Origin: Flavobacterium sp. IB48
Lineage (GTDB): Bacteria > Bacteroidota > Bacteroidia > Flavobacteriales > Flavobacteriaceae
Direction of reading: 5' to 3'
Assembly (NCBI RefSeq): GCF_016405855.1
Contig: NZ_JAEFCA010000011.1
Span: 1-64,000, forward strand
Length of the DNA: 64,000 bases
Positions 42,087 to 50,679 of this stretch are shown here, piece by piece (positions within the stretch are counted from its first letter, which is position 1; every line of letters begins with the position of its first letter). Below the pieces are notes generated by a model. That model was not told the origin of the DNA, ran no database searches, and saw only the letters and a list, made by a program, of their open reading frames with translations. Both the position numbers and the translations under genes were made by a program.

Positions 42087-42803
42087 TTAAGGATTAGTAG
42101 ACCAAATACTGCTGTTTTTAATAAATACTCTTCTATTTAATTTTAGTTGAGCAATAATTAAATCTGCCATATCTTCAGACTGCATTACTTTTTCTGGGTT
42201 TCCGTCAGTTAGATTAAGATCTTTTGCCATGTCAGTTGCAACTGTACTTGGCGTTAGCGCCGTAACACGAATATTGTGTTTTCTCATTTCCTGCATCAAA
42301 GAATCGGTTAAACCTAAAACAGCAAATTTAGAAGCACTGTAAGCACTTGTCAAAGCGTTTCCGTTTAGTCCAGCAGTTGAAGAAATATTGATAATGTCTC
42401 CAGTTTGCCTTTCGATCATATTTGGGATAATCGCGCGAGTTGTATAATACGTTCCCATTAAATTTACCTGAATAATTCTTTCCCAAGCCTCTGGTTCTAA
42501 TTCTAAGAACTTCCCAAAAGAAGCAATTCCGGCGCTATTAATTAAGATGTCAATACTTTTAAATTCTGCGATTGCTTTTTCAGCTGTAGCATTTATAGAA
42601 TTAATATCAGAAACATCTGCAACTAAAGCCAAAGTTTTTACACCAAGTTTAGAAGTTTCTTCTGCCAGTTGATCGATATCGCTTTTAGTTCTAGAAACTA
42701 AAATCAGGTTTACACCTTCTTTTGCCAAAGCAATTGCTACAGCTTTCCCTATTCCTTTTCCTGCGCCAGTAATAAAGGCATTTTTATTTTTTAAGTCGGT
42801 CAT
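42087..42803 (-). CDS. SDR-family 3-ketoacyl reductase-like oxidoreductase
   Basis: 238-aa classical short-chain dehydrogenase. NADP motif ITGAGKGIGKA (11-21), NSAGIASFG (89-97), Ser at 141-142 and Tyr155/Lys159 in YSASK form the catalytic set. Substrate specificity is not clear; the FabG-like sequence gives a ketoacyl reductase as the default. It is monocistronic between repeats. Full length. Confidence 0.9.
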   Translation of the reverse strand: MTDLKNKNAFITGAGKGIGKAVAIALAKEGVNLILVSRTKSDIDQLAEETSKLGVKTLALVADVSDINSINATAEKAIAEFKSIDILINSAGIASFGKFLELEPEAWERIIQVNLMGTYYTTRAIIPNMIERQTGDIINISSTAGLNGNALTSAYSASKFAVLGLTDSLMQEMRKHNIRVTALTPSTVATDMAKDLNLTDGNPEKVMQSEDMADLIIAQLKLNRRVFIKNSSIWSTNP

Positions 42804-42916
42804 GATTGTATTTTTAGAAATGCAGAAAGCATCATTTTAAGTCTTACAAAAATAAGATTTTGAAAACTAAAATAATGCTTTAAAAGATATTCTTAATCTA
42901 AGTTTAACAAGTTTTG

Positions 42917-43504
42917 TTATTCTTTTAGAACCATGTCAATACACATTACAGCTCCTAATATCAATTGTCTCAACGAACTATCAGCTGGAACTGAATCTTC
43001 AATTTGAAGCGCATAATTATCAGCAGTTGTAAAAAACTCTTTTCCTAATCCGGCCCATTTTTTATTTACTTGAGCCAATTGTTTGCCTTCATGTGAGAAT
43101 TTAAAATCCCAACCGGTCCATTTTCCTTGAAGCGTTGCAACAGGTTTTTCGTTTTTATCCAGAATATCAAACTTTCCTCCAATAGAAAAAAACTTTTGTT
43201 TGAAAGTTCCAATCAAATGATCTTTTTCATCCAATACTTCGACAGTCGATCTAAAGATGGCAATATCTCTTCTTACCGTAATTAGCTTTTCGCCAGAAGC
43301 AGTTGTAATTTCAATATTAAATGGAGTTGCTCTTTTATAATCTGTAAAGCGGAATATTTTTGTAAAAAAACCAAGATTGTTTTCTCGGCAGTTCATAATA
43401 ATTTGATTGTTTTCTGGATGATAGATATCGTAGTTATTTGCGGCTTTGAACATTCCGATATGTTCTTTTACTAAAAATAGATTTTGGCTTAAAATAGGAT
43501 TCAT
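42917..43504 (-). CDS. LURP-one / phospholipid scramblase-like protein
   Basis: 195-aa protein matching the tubby-like fold of LURP-one and scramblase-related bacterial proteins, with alternating strands such as VEVLDEKDHLIGTFKQKFFS and FDILDKNEKPVATLQGKWTGWDFKF. There is a hydrophobic C-terminal helix (LRQLILGAVMCIDMVL). Bacterial functions are unknown; the fold binds membrane lipids in eukaryotes. Monocistronic. Confidence 0.78.
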   Translation of the reverse strand: MNPILSQNLFLVKEHIGMFKAANNYDIYHPENNQIIMNCRENNLGFFTKIFRFTDYKRATPFNIEITTASGEKLITVRRDIAIFRSTVEVLDEKDHLIGTFKQKFFSIGGKFDILDKNEKPVATLQGKWTGWDFKFSHEGKQLAQVNKKWAGLGKEFFTTADNYALQIEDSVPADSSLRQLILGAVMCIDMVLKE

Positions 43505-43544
43505 GAATTTTGCGTGTAATTAATTTATTATGATTGTATTAAAA

Positions 43545-44255
43545 TTATTCTATGAGAAATCGGACTTGTACTGAGCTGGATATTTTAATTTTTTCGAATT
43601 CTATAACAGGTTCGCTCGGTGCACTTTCACTTTCGTATCTTTTCCCACCATAACCAGTGTTTACGACAATACCAGCGGCTCTGCCATATAATTGTTGAGA
43701 AATATCTTCAAAATTGCTAATTTGTATAGAATTCCCAACTTTTTGATTTAAAGGTTTAGTAAAACTTTCTGCTGTTAGTTTCGCATTCAATATCGCTTTA
43801 CCATTAATTAAAAGTTTGATTTTTTTTTCATCAATATTTTCAATTTTTTCAATGCGTACATTTGAAATCCCAATTTTTTCTAATCCAATAAAGACATTTG
43901 AAGTTTCGATTGCATTTTTAACTATGATAGAATACGATTTTGATTTAAAAATATCATTTTGCTTTAGTAAATAATTTTTAAAATTACTTGACATATCATT
44001 AACAGTAACTTCTTTTTCGATATTGATTCCAATTTCCTTTAATTTTGAAAACATGTCTTTTTCTAAATCTTCTACCGATTTTTTCCCTTTGGAATCTTTC
44101 TCACTTAATAAAACATTGATCCATATTTTATTTGGAAGTACCAATGTGTCTGCCTGACCTGAAACTTCGATGAAGGGTTTGTCAATTGAATTTTTAGTTT
44201 GAGAAAAAGAGTTTACACTTGCAAATGCTAATAACGCGTATAGTAGTTGTTTCAT
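43545..44255 (-). CDS. Periplasmic SIMPL-domain (DUF541) protein
   Basis: 236-aa exported protein (signal MKQLLYALLAFASVNSFSQ). The mature part has the SIMPL pattern: FIEVSGQADTLVLPNKIWINVLLSE near its start, a central helical pair, AILNAKLTAESFTKPLNQKVG, and a terminal strand VQVRFLIE. SIMPL proteins are oligomeric and their role is poorly known. It is last in a minus-strand group after the vWA protein, separated by 38 bases, so probably co-transcribed. Confidence 0.82.
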   Translation of the reverse strand: MKQLLYALLAFASVNSFSQTKNSIDKPFIEVSGQADTLVLPNKIWINVLLSEKDSKGKKSVEDLEKDMFSKLKEIGINIEKEVTVNDMSSNFKNYLLKQNDIFKSKSYSIIVKNAIETSNVFIGLEKIGISNVRIEKIENIDEKKIKLLINGKAILNAKLTAESFTKPLNQKVGNSIQISNFEDISQQLYGRAAGIVVNTGYGGKRYESESAPSEPVIEFEKIKISSSVQVRFLIE

Positions 44256-44293
44256 TATTTATAAATTGAATTTCAAATGTAATACAATATTTA

Positions 44294-46414
44294 TTAATTA
44301 TACTGTTTAGAAGTTTCCACTAGACGAATAAATTCTGCTTTATAACCTTCGCCATCATTCGAATTTCCTTGTCTTGCTAGTTTCACAATTTCTTCTGAAG
44401 ATTTGTTAGCGATTAATTTTGAATCTCTCAATTTTAATCCGAACCAAGCTACGGCAGAACTAAACTTCATATCGTCACTTGCTTTTTCTAAAACAACCGA
44501 TTTGTTTTCGATTACCTGAACCATTTCGATACTTTTTTCTCCGTCAGGTTTTTTGTAACGAAATTTAATAGTGGCTAATTCTCCATTGTAATTATTCGAA
44601 TTTGTTTCTGTTTTAGTGTATTTTAAGTCATCTGGCTGTTCAGCTAAATAATCGCTTTTTACTCCAGTCGGAATAATTTCATACAAAGCCGTAACGGTAT
44701 GATTACTTCCTAATTCTCCAGCATCAATGGCATCATTCTTAAAATCTTCTGGACGCAATTTTCTGTTTTCATATCCAATCAAACGATAAGCCTGAACTTG
44801 TTTCGGATTAAATTCAATTTGAATTTTTACATCTTTCGCGATAGCAAACATAGAACCTTTAAATTCTTTTCCTAAAAAACGATTTGCTTCTTGAATGTTA
44901 TCGATATAAGCATAATTTCCGTTTCCTTTATCAGCCAAGATTTCCATTTTGCTGTCCTTGTAATTTCCCATTCCATAACCCAAACAAGTTAAGAAAACGC
45001 CTGTTTTTCTTTTCTCTTCAATTAATTTTTCCATATCAGAATTAGAAGAACTTCCAACATTAAAATCTCCATCAGTAGCCAAGATTACTCTGTTGTTTCC
45101 GCTTTTAATAAAATTTTCAGCAGCAATTTTATAAGCCAATTCAATTCCTGCTCCTCCAGCTGTACTTCCTCCGGCTTGTAAATTGTCTAATGCATTAATA
45201 ATTGTTTTTTTATCGTCTCCAGAAGTTGGAGGCAAAACCATTCCTGCTGCGCCAGCGTAAACCACAATTGCCACTTTGTCTTTTGGTCTTAATTCGTCAA
45301 CCAAAATTTTCAATGATTGTTTTAGTAATGGCAATTTGTTCATGTCTTCCATAGACCCAGAAACATCAATTAAGAAAACAAGATTTGAAGCTGGTAAATC
45401 CTGAGTTGGAATATTTTTTCCTTGCAAACCAATTTTCAATATTTTGTTGTTTGAATTCCAAGGGGAATCGCTCACTTCTGTATTGATAGAAAACGGATGT
45501 TCATTTTTTGGTTGCGGATAAGTGTATTTAAAGAAATTAACCATTTCTTCAACACGTACAGCATCTTTCGGAACTTGCTGTCCGTTATTTAAAAATCGTC
45601 TGATATTGGTATAAGAAGCATTATCAACATCTATAGAGAAAGTTGAAAGTGGCGCTGTTTTCGGACTTTCGAAAGCATTTTCTACAAAAGAATCGTAATC
45701 TTCTTGAGTTGGTTCAGTAGGAATTGGCAGGATTTTCAACTTTTTATCCAATTCTTTTTCTGTTAGGTTTTTGTAGATTTCGTTTTTGGTTGAAATAATC
45801 ACAACACCATTTGAAGCTTTACTTCCATAAATCGAAGTTGCAGCTTGATCTTTTAAAACCGAAACATTATCAATATCATTCGGATTTATTTTTGCCATTT
45901 GGTTGGCTTTTGCAGGAACTCCGTCAATAATATACAGCGGTTCATTTTTTGGAGAAACAGATTCATTTCCGCGAATAGTAATAGTTGGGCTTGGAGTGTA
46001 AAGGGAATTACTTTCAGCTTGAATTTTTGTTCTTTTTCCTTTACGTTCCGAGACTGAACCAGTTACCATTGATTTTTTTTGGACACCATATCCAACCACT
46101 ACCACTTCTTGAAGTTGAGCATTATTTTCTTTTAGGACTACATTAATTATGTTAGAGTCTTTAACATAAATAGTTTGAGAATCCATTCCTACGTAACTAA
46201 AAACAAGGGCATCTTCTTTTTTGGCTTGAATAGAGTAGTTTCCATCATAATCAGTTTGACTATATTTTTTAGTTCCTTTGATCGTTATCTGAACTCCAGG
46301 AAGCGGTAAATTAGATTTATCTGTGACAGTTCCAGAAATCGTTCTTTCTTGCGCCATACTTACGAAACATATAAGCATAGCAATGGCTGATGAAATAAGT
46401 TTTAGACTTTTCAT
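44294..46414 (-). CDS. Plug-domain / von Willebrand A protein, secreted
   Basis: 706-aa chimera. Signal peptide (1-21), CarboxypepD_reg-like domain (24-95), a TonB-receptor plug segment (about 100-212) with EVVVVGYG and PLYIIDGVPAK...VLKDQAATSIYGSKASNGVVIISTK, then a von Willebrand N-terminal part (about 255-330), a vWA domain with MIDAS motif DVSGSM at 350-355, and a C-terminal YfbK-type (DUF3520) domain to 706. There is no beta barrel after the plug. The CarboxypepD-plug-vWA order is a variant of exported YfbK-like proteins. It follows the gene for a second plug-bearing protein. Confidence 0.9.
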   Translation of the reverse strand: MKSLKLISSAIAMLICFVSMAQERTISGTVTDKSNLPLPGVQITIKGTKKYSQTDYDGNYSIQAKKEDALVFSYVGMDSQTIYVKDSNIINVVLKENNAQLQEVVVVGYGVQKKSMVTGSVSERKGKRTKIQAESNSLYTPSPTITIRGNESVSPKNEPLYIIDGVPAKANQMAKINPNDIDNVSVLKDQAATSIYGSKASNGVVIISTKNEIYKNLTEKELDKKLKILPIPTEPTQEDYDSFVENAFESPKTAPLSTFSIDVDNASYTNIRRFLNNGQQVPKDAVRVEEMVNFFKYTYPQPKNEHPFSINTEVSDSPWNSNNKILKIGLQGKNIPTQDLPASNLVFLIDVSGSMEDMNKLPLLKQSLKILVDELRPKDKVAIVVYAGAAGMVLPPTSGDDKKTIINALDNLQAGGSTAGGAGIELAYKIAAENFIKSGNNRVILATDGDFNVGSSSNSDMEKLIEEKRKTGVFLTCLGYGMGNYKDSKMEILADKGNGNYAYIDNIQEANRFLGKEFKGSMFAIAKDVKIQIEFNPKQVQAYRLIGYENRKLRPEDFKNDAIDAGELGSNHTVTALYEIIPTGVKSDYLAEQPDDLKYTKTETNSNNYNGELATIKFRYKKPDGEKSIEMVQVIENKSVVLEKASDDMKFSSAVAWFGLKLRDSKLIANKSSEEIVKLARQGNSNDGEGYKAEFIRLVETSKQYN

Positions 46415-46447
46415 GATTATAAGTTTTAAGAATTAATGTTGAGATTT

Positions 46448-46480
46448 AACTTTGTCAAAGTTTCAAACTTTGACAAAGTT
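46448..46480. repeat. 33-bp near-perfect palindrome in the sigma-factor cluster
   Basis: AACTTTGTCAAAGTTT (46448-46463), one C, then its exact complement AAACTTTGACAAAGTT (46465-46480), between the vWA gene and the preceding gene. With a one-base loop it would extrude only as a cruciform or act as a protein site; as RNA it is a strong stem. Each arm is itself partly palindromic (CTTTG...CAAAG). Confidence 0.9.
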
Positions 46481-46494
46481 CTGTTGTGACCTGA

Positions 46495-47463
46495 TTATTT
46501 TTTAGGAGCAGGTTTTCCGTTTTTAGTAGTAATTATAACGACGCCTTTTTTTCCTTTTTCGCCATATTTAGAAGTGGCTTCAAGGTCTTGTAAAATGGTT
46601 ATGGTTTTAATGTCTTGTTTGTCTAAAGGCGCATATGGACTCGTTGGATTTTTTCCGAATAAATCATTTTCTGAATAATAAATTCCGTCAATGATATACA
46701 AAGGTTCGTCAAGAACTACAAGCGAATCTAAATTTTCTGGCTGTAAATTCGGAAGTTCGTTCTGAATCATTTTGTCTTTTTTGACATCGTCGCTGTGCGC
46801 AATTGCATTTCCGTTTAGAACGACTAAAGGAGCGCTTTTTCTAGCTTTTTGTGATGGTGGTGCGGTAGAATAAGCAACTTTTGAAGACGCTCTTTCAGGA
46901 TAACTTGAATAACCCATATCTGGAGTTACTTCTTTTTTGGATGAGGTATTGTCTTCTTCTCCAAATGTTTCTTCTAACAAGACTTTTTCAGGAATTGCTT
47001 TTTCTGCCACAATTTGTGGCGCTGGAATAGATTGAATTGGTTCGGTTTTATGAATGGTTGTTTCCTGAATCGCAACTCTTTCTTTGTTTTTAGTTTTATT
47101 TTCTAAAATTTTAATCGCTTCTTTATTAGAAATTATTTGTGAATCTGAAGATGGAGCTGCAACTTTTTTATCTAAAATGGGTTGCTCTGGTTGTTTCATT
47201 TCTTTTTCTTCTAGAACAACTTTTGAAGTTTCTGCTGCAGTTTCTTTATTTGCATGCAAAAATTGATATCCTAAAGAAATAAGTAATAGAAGAGAAGCTG
47301 CAATCGCAATTTTCTTCCACAAAACGATTGTTTTTTTATCTTCTTTTTTGTCCAGTTTTTCTTCTACGCGCGACCAGACTTTTTCCATTCCAGGAAAGTC
47401 TTTAAATTCGGCTTTTTGCGAAGCTTCTTTTATTTTATCGAATAATTTATCTTGATTGTCCAT
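46495..47463 (-). CDS. Membrane protein with anti-sigma-like layout and a C-terminal plug segment
   Basis: 322-aa protein with a cytoplasmic N-terminus (1-50), one membrane helix (51-69, KIAIAASLLLLISLGYQFL), a long low-complexity periplasmic linker (Lys/Glu/Pro/Ser-rich, about 75-245) and a C-terminal segment PLYIIDGIYYSEND ... ILQDLEATSKYGEKGKKGVVIITTKNG that matches the SusC-type TonB plug without barrel. Two bases separate it from the upstream sigma-factor stop, the usual position of an anti-sigma factor. The anti-sigma role is inferred from place and layout. Confidence 0.82.
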   Translation of the reverse strand: MDNQDKLFDKIKEASQKAEFKDFPGMEKVWSRVEEKLDKKEDKKTIVLWKKIAIAASLLLLISLGYQFLHANKETAAETSKVVLEEKEMKQPEQPILDKKVAAPSSDSQIISNKEAIKILENKTKNKERVAIQETTIHKTEPIQSIPAPQIVAEKAIPEKVLLEETFGEEDNTSSKKEVTPDMGYSSYPERASSKVAYSTAPPSQKARKSAPLVVLNGNAIAHSDDVKKDKMIQNELPNLQPENLDSLVVLDEPLYIIDGIYYSENDLFGKNPTSPYAPLDKQDIKTITILQDLEATSKYGEKGKKGVVIITTKNGKPAPKK

Positions 47464-47465
47464 GA

Positions 47466-48002
47466 CTATTTTGCTTTTTGATAATACAATTTATTAACCA
47501 GTTCTTTCAGTTTGGTCTTAGCAGCATTCAATTGTGATTTTGAGGTGCCTTCAGAAATCTTTAGCATTTCGGCTATTTCTTTGTGTCCATAACCTTCAAT
47601 GACAAAAAGGTTAAAAACCGTTTTACAGCCGTCTGGAATGTGGTTTAATAAATTAAGCAAATCTTCTTCTTCCAACGTATTTAGTTCATCGACAGAAGGC
47701 TGAGAAATTAGCTTTACGTCGTCTAAATACATGTTGAAGTTGGTTGCTTTTCTAATAGTTGCCAAACAATGATTTACAGTTATTCTTTTAGCCCAAGCTT
47801 CAAAAGCATATGCTTCTTTTAACTGATCTAGTTTGGTGAAAATAGTAAAGAAAGAATCGGCCAAAGCTTCTTCTATTTCTTCTTCCTTCTTTAAATATCT
47901 TTTGCAAAGGCGGTACAACTTAGGCGCCATGTATTCATACACTTCGCGTTGGGCATCGCGGTGCATTTTTTTACAGTTTGCTATTTGAGTCTCGTTTATC
48001 AC
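47466..48002 (-). CDS. ECF-type RNA polymerase sigma factor
   Basis: 178-aa sigma-70 group IV factor. Region 2 spans about 20-85 (EALADSFFTIFTKLDQLKEAYAF, WAKRITVNHCLATIRK), and region 4 about 110-170 with the helix-turn-helix IEGYGHKEIAEMLKISEGTSKSQLNAAKTKL. Full length. It is the first gene of a four-gene group with the plug-bearing membrane protein, the vWA protein and the SIMPL protein. The sigma probably controls its own group. Confidence 0.93.
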   Translation of the reverse strand: MINETQIANCKKMHRDAQREVYEYMAPKLYRLCKRYLKKEEEIEEALADSFFTIFTKLDQLKEAYAFEAWAKRITVNHCLATIRKATNFNMYLDDVKLISQPSVDELNTLEEEDLLNLLNHIPDGCKTVFNLFVIEGYGHKEIAEMLKISEGTSKSQLNAAKTKLKELVNKLYYQKAK

Positions 48003-48069
48003 AATTGTTGTCTTTCTTATAAAGAGAGATAAAAAGATAAAAAGGTTGGGACGGAGGTGAAAAAAAAAT

Positions 48070-48140
48070 TTTTTAAGGTTCAGAGTTGCAAAGATTCAAA
48101 GTTGCAAAGGTTTATTGTAGAGACGCACTGCAGTGCGTCT
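48070..48140. repeat. Tandem GTTGCAAAG words and a 20-bp perfect palindrome
   Basis: GTTCAGAGTTGCAAAGATTCAAAGTTGCAAAGG (about 48077-48110) is a tandem of two similar units, followed by AGACGCACTGCAGTGCGTCT (48121-48140), a perfect 20-bp palindrome. It is upstream of the sigma gene, between it and a minus-strand gene ending at 48180. Confidence 0.8.
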
Positions 48141-48179
48141 AATGTTTAGTTTTTTTGAAATGATAAAATTAATTTATTT

Positions 48180-48647
48180 TTAATTTTGGTATTTCTGATA
48201 CCAATCTTCAATTTTGTTAATTGATTCCTTATCTGTTTTAGGATTGCTGTTTAAGCCCAAATTAATTTTTGTTTTAGAAATGTAAGAGTTCAGAAAAATT
48301 ATTGCAAAACCTCCAACTTCAGCATCTTCATTTGAAATAGTTGAAGAAAAGAAATTCATATATCCACAGCATTTTTCTTTAGAATTCATAATAGAAATTA
48401 GATATGGGATATCTTTTTGTTTTACCCAGTTTTCAGGAAATTCTCCAAGCAATGTAACAAAATTTAGTTGAGACTTTTTATTGTATTTTTCTTTAAAGAG
48501 AGTAATAAACGATTCTGGATTTAAATCTTTTGGAGATAAATTCTTATGATATTCTTTTTCTAGGCTATTTATTTTAAAGGCATAAAATAAATAGCTTCCA
48601 ACGAAAAGACTAAGAACAATTATCAATAAAAGAATTACTTTTTTCAT
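48180..48647 (-). CDS. Small membrane-anchored protein of unknown function
   Basis: 155-aa protein with one N-terminal membrane helix (3-24, KVILLLIIVLSLFVGSYLFYAF) and an extracytoplasmic mature part. A cysteine pair CCGYMNFFSSTIS is near the middle. Not a recognised family. Ten bases below the stop of the upstream 278-aa gene (same strand), so the two are likely one transcription unit. Confidence 0.7.
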   Translation of the reverse strand: MKKVILLLIIVLSLFVGSYLFYAFKINSLEKEYHKNLSPKDLNPESFITLFKEKYNKKSQLNFVTLLGEFPENWVKQKDIPYLISIMNSKEKCCGYMNFFSSTISNEDAEVGGFAIIFLNSYISKTKINLGLNSNPKTDKESINKIEDWYQKYQN

Positions 48648-48657
48648 AAAAACTAAA

Positions 48658-49494
48658 TTACTTAATCTGCAAAGTCAACTTATAAATCTTTGTTTCTAAA
48701 AGCTCGGTGTCATTATCTTCACAAAGTAAAAACTCTATTTTATTGTTTTCTTTTTTGTAGAAAGTCAGGCCTTCAAATTTATTGGTTGCTGTAATTTTTT
48801 GAGTGAAATCTATTTTCATCGTTTTAACATCGATTCTTCCAATGAAACTTCCTAAAATTGTGCCATCGTCATAAGTAGATTTGGTATCTTCTGCAGTTGA
48901 AAGGAAGTAGATTTTATCATCGACCAAAATAGCATCGGTAAAGCTAGAACGAACACCTTTTATTTTTGGGAGTTTATAATTGACAGAAATCAAGGCAAAT
49001 TCTTCTCCTAGATTTTTGGCGTGAATGGTAAAAATCGTGTTTTTGTTAGAAACGCCGTTTCCGCGATTGAATAAATACCAATTTTCTCCGTCAAAAATTG
49101 CACCTTCCAAATTGAAATCTTCGGGTTTTATTTCTCCGAAATTCTGCATTACAGCGTATAAATCGACTAAATTATTCTTTTGTAAAATCGTTTTTGATTT
49201 GATATCAAACGCAATCATTTTATTTCGATTTTCGGTTGAGCCAGAACCAAAAACATACAAGGTGTCGTTGTGATGTGTTAAAGATTCAAAATCAGGTTTT
49301 AGATTCTTAGGAATATTTTGTGTTGGATTGTCAATTAAAGGATGCTGATTTAATTGTTTGTTTTCGATGTTATATTCATAAAGAAATCCGCTGTTGTCGC
49401 CAATTACGTAAAGAGAGTTATTATTTAAAAATAATCCTGATGCAGAACCGATTCCGATAATGTGAAATAATATTTCTAATGTGAATTTTTCCAT
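48658..49494 (-). CDS. Beta-propeller-like protein (DUF6929-like) of unknown function
   Basis: 278-aa protein rich in short strands with the repeating pattern LYVIGDNSGFLYEYNI, LYVFGSGSTENRNKMIAFD, WYLFNRGNGVSN, IYFLSTAEDTKSTYDDGT and EFLLCEDNDTE, about five blades of a beta propeller. No signal peptide is evident. It resembles uncharacterised DUF6929-type proteins; I cannot name a ligand. First gene of a two-gene unit. Confidence 0.75.
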   Translation of the reverse strand: MEKFTLEILFHIIGIGSASGLFLNNNSLYVIGDNSGFLYEYNIENKQLNQHPLIDNPTQNIPKNLKPDFESLTHHNDTLYVFGSGSTENRNKMIAFDIKSKTILQKNNLVDLYAVMQNFGEIKPEDFNLEGAIFDGENWYLFNRGNGVSNKNTIFTIHAKNLGEEFALISVNYKLPKIKGVRSSFTDAILVDDKIYFLSTAEDTKSTYDDGTILGSFIGRIDVKTMKIDFTQKITATNKFEGLTFYKKENNKIEFLLCEDNDTELLETKIYKLTLQIK

Positions 49495-49586
49495 GAAATG
49501 TTGTTTTTATTGCAATGAATAGTAGTTCCAATAGTTATCGGAATTCGTAAAATTACTATATTTATAAGACAAAAAATCAAAAAGAT

Positions 49587-50471
49587 ATGAAATCAATAGA
49601 TCCGAAAGATTTTAAAGTTGTTGAGAAAATTAAGCTCAAGGAAATTCCGACTTTATTATCTATAAAAGCCGATGACGACGAAAAAGAAGAAAAATTAGAT
49701 AAGGTTCAAGCCAAATTAAGCGATTTGCAAGATGTAATGTATGCGCACAATAAATATGCGGTTCTTATTTGTCTTCAGGGAATGGATACTTCGGGAAAGG
49801 ATAGCTTGATTCGTGAAGTTTTTAAAGAATTTAATGCACGTGGCGTAGTGGTGCACAGTTTTAAAACGCCAACTTCGGCAGAGTTAGAGCATGATTATTT
49901 ATGGAGGCATTATATTGCACTTCCAGAAAAAGGAAAGTTTGCCATTTTTAATAGAACGCATTACGAGAATGTTTTGGTTACGCGCGTGCATCCTGAATAT
50001 ATTTTGGGAGAAAACTTGCCAGGAATAAATTCTGTAGACGATATCACACCCGATTTTTGGAAAAATAGAATTGAACAAATCAATAATTTTGAAAAGCATA
50101 TTGCTCAAAATGGTACAATCGTGATGAAGTTCTATCTTCATTTAAGTAAGGAAGAACAACGTCAGCGTTTATTGCGACGTTTGGAGGAAGAAAAACACAA
50201 TTGGAAATTTTCGCCCGGAGATTTGAAAGAACGTGGGTATTGGGATGACTATATGAAGTATTATGAAGAAGCTATAAATAAAACATCGACTTCGCATGCG
50301 CCTTGGTATATTGTTCCCGCAGACGACAAAGAAATGTCTCGCTATATTGTAGCTAAAATTATTTGGGAAGAAATGAAAAAACACACTGATATTACAGAAC
50401 CTGAACTAGACGAAAAAACAGCGGCAAATATTGAATTGTATAAAAAGGAATTGGGAGAGAAGGTGAAATAA
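49587..50471 (+). CDS. Polyphosphate kinase 2 family protein
   Basis: 294-aa single-domain PPK2. Walker A is GMDTSGKDSLI (about 60-70), the lid region follows, and FNRTHYENVLVTRVHP carries the conserved residues of motif B. PPK2 enzymes phosphorylate nucleoside mono- or diphosphates using polyphosphate; the class (ADP, AMP or both) cannot be fixed here. Monocistronic, with a terminator after the stop and the LytS-type kinase gene 209 bases away. Confidence 0.93.
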   Translation: MKSIDPKDFKVVEKIKLKEIPTLLSIKADDDEKEEKLDKVQAKLSDLQDVMYAHNKYAVLICLQGMDTSGKDSLIREVFKEFNARGVVVHSFKTPTSAELEHDYLWRHYIALPEKGKFAIFNRTHYENVLVTRVHPEYILGENLPGINSVDDITPDFWKNRIEQINNFEKHIAQNGTIVMKFYLHLSKEEQRQRLLRRLEEEKHNWKFSPGDLKERGYWDDYMKYYEEAINKTSTSHAPWYIVPADDKEMSRYIVAKIIWEEMKKHTDITEPELDEKTAANIELYKKELGEKVK

Positions 50472-50503
50472 TGGAGATAATTAGTCAATCTGATAATTTT
50501 TTG

Positions 50504-50541
50504 AACCCCGATAGGTTGTTAAGAATCTGTCGGGGTTATTT
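50504..50541 (+). terminator. Terminator of the PPK2 gene
   Basis: AACCCCGA (50504-50511) pairs with TCGGGGTT (50530-50537), with further pairing inside, followed by a T-rich stretch. It contains the CCCCGATAGG wording of other repeats in the window. Confidence 0.75.
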
Positions 50542-50547
50542 TATATT

Positions 50548-50581
50548 CCATTGGTCAAAACAAAAACGCAGTTCGTCAAAT
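50548..50581 (+). promoter_or_regulatory. LytTR-type operator upstream of the kinase gene (site A)
   Basis: Two direct repeats, TTGGTCAAA (50551-50559) and TTCGTCAAA (50572-50580), are exactly 21 bp apart. The 34-bp element is 30/34 identical to the minus-strand element at 53790-53823. Two repeats on the same DNA face, two helical turns apart, are the known geometry of LytTR regulator binding. The element lies about 40 bp upstream of the promoter at 50621-50648. Confidence 0.65.
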
Positions 50582-50620
50582 TAATTTTGATAGTAATTGT
50601 GGTTTGTGCTTCTTTGTGGT

Positions 50621-50648
50621 TTGTTTGAAAAATATAGGACTACTTTTG
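50621..50648 (+). promoter_or_regulatory. Promoter of the LytS-type kinase gene
   Basis: TTG at 50621-50623, a 17-base spacer and TACTTTTG at 50641-50648 match the Bacteroidota -33/-7 pair. The ATG is at 50680, giving a leader of about 25 bases. Confidence 0.55.
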
Positions 50649-50679
50649 AAGTTAAATTTTCTCAATAAATTATTTATAG

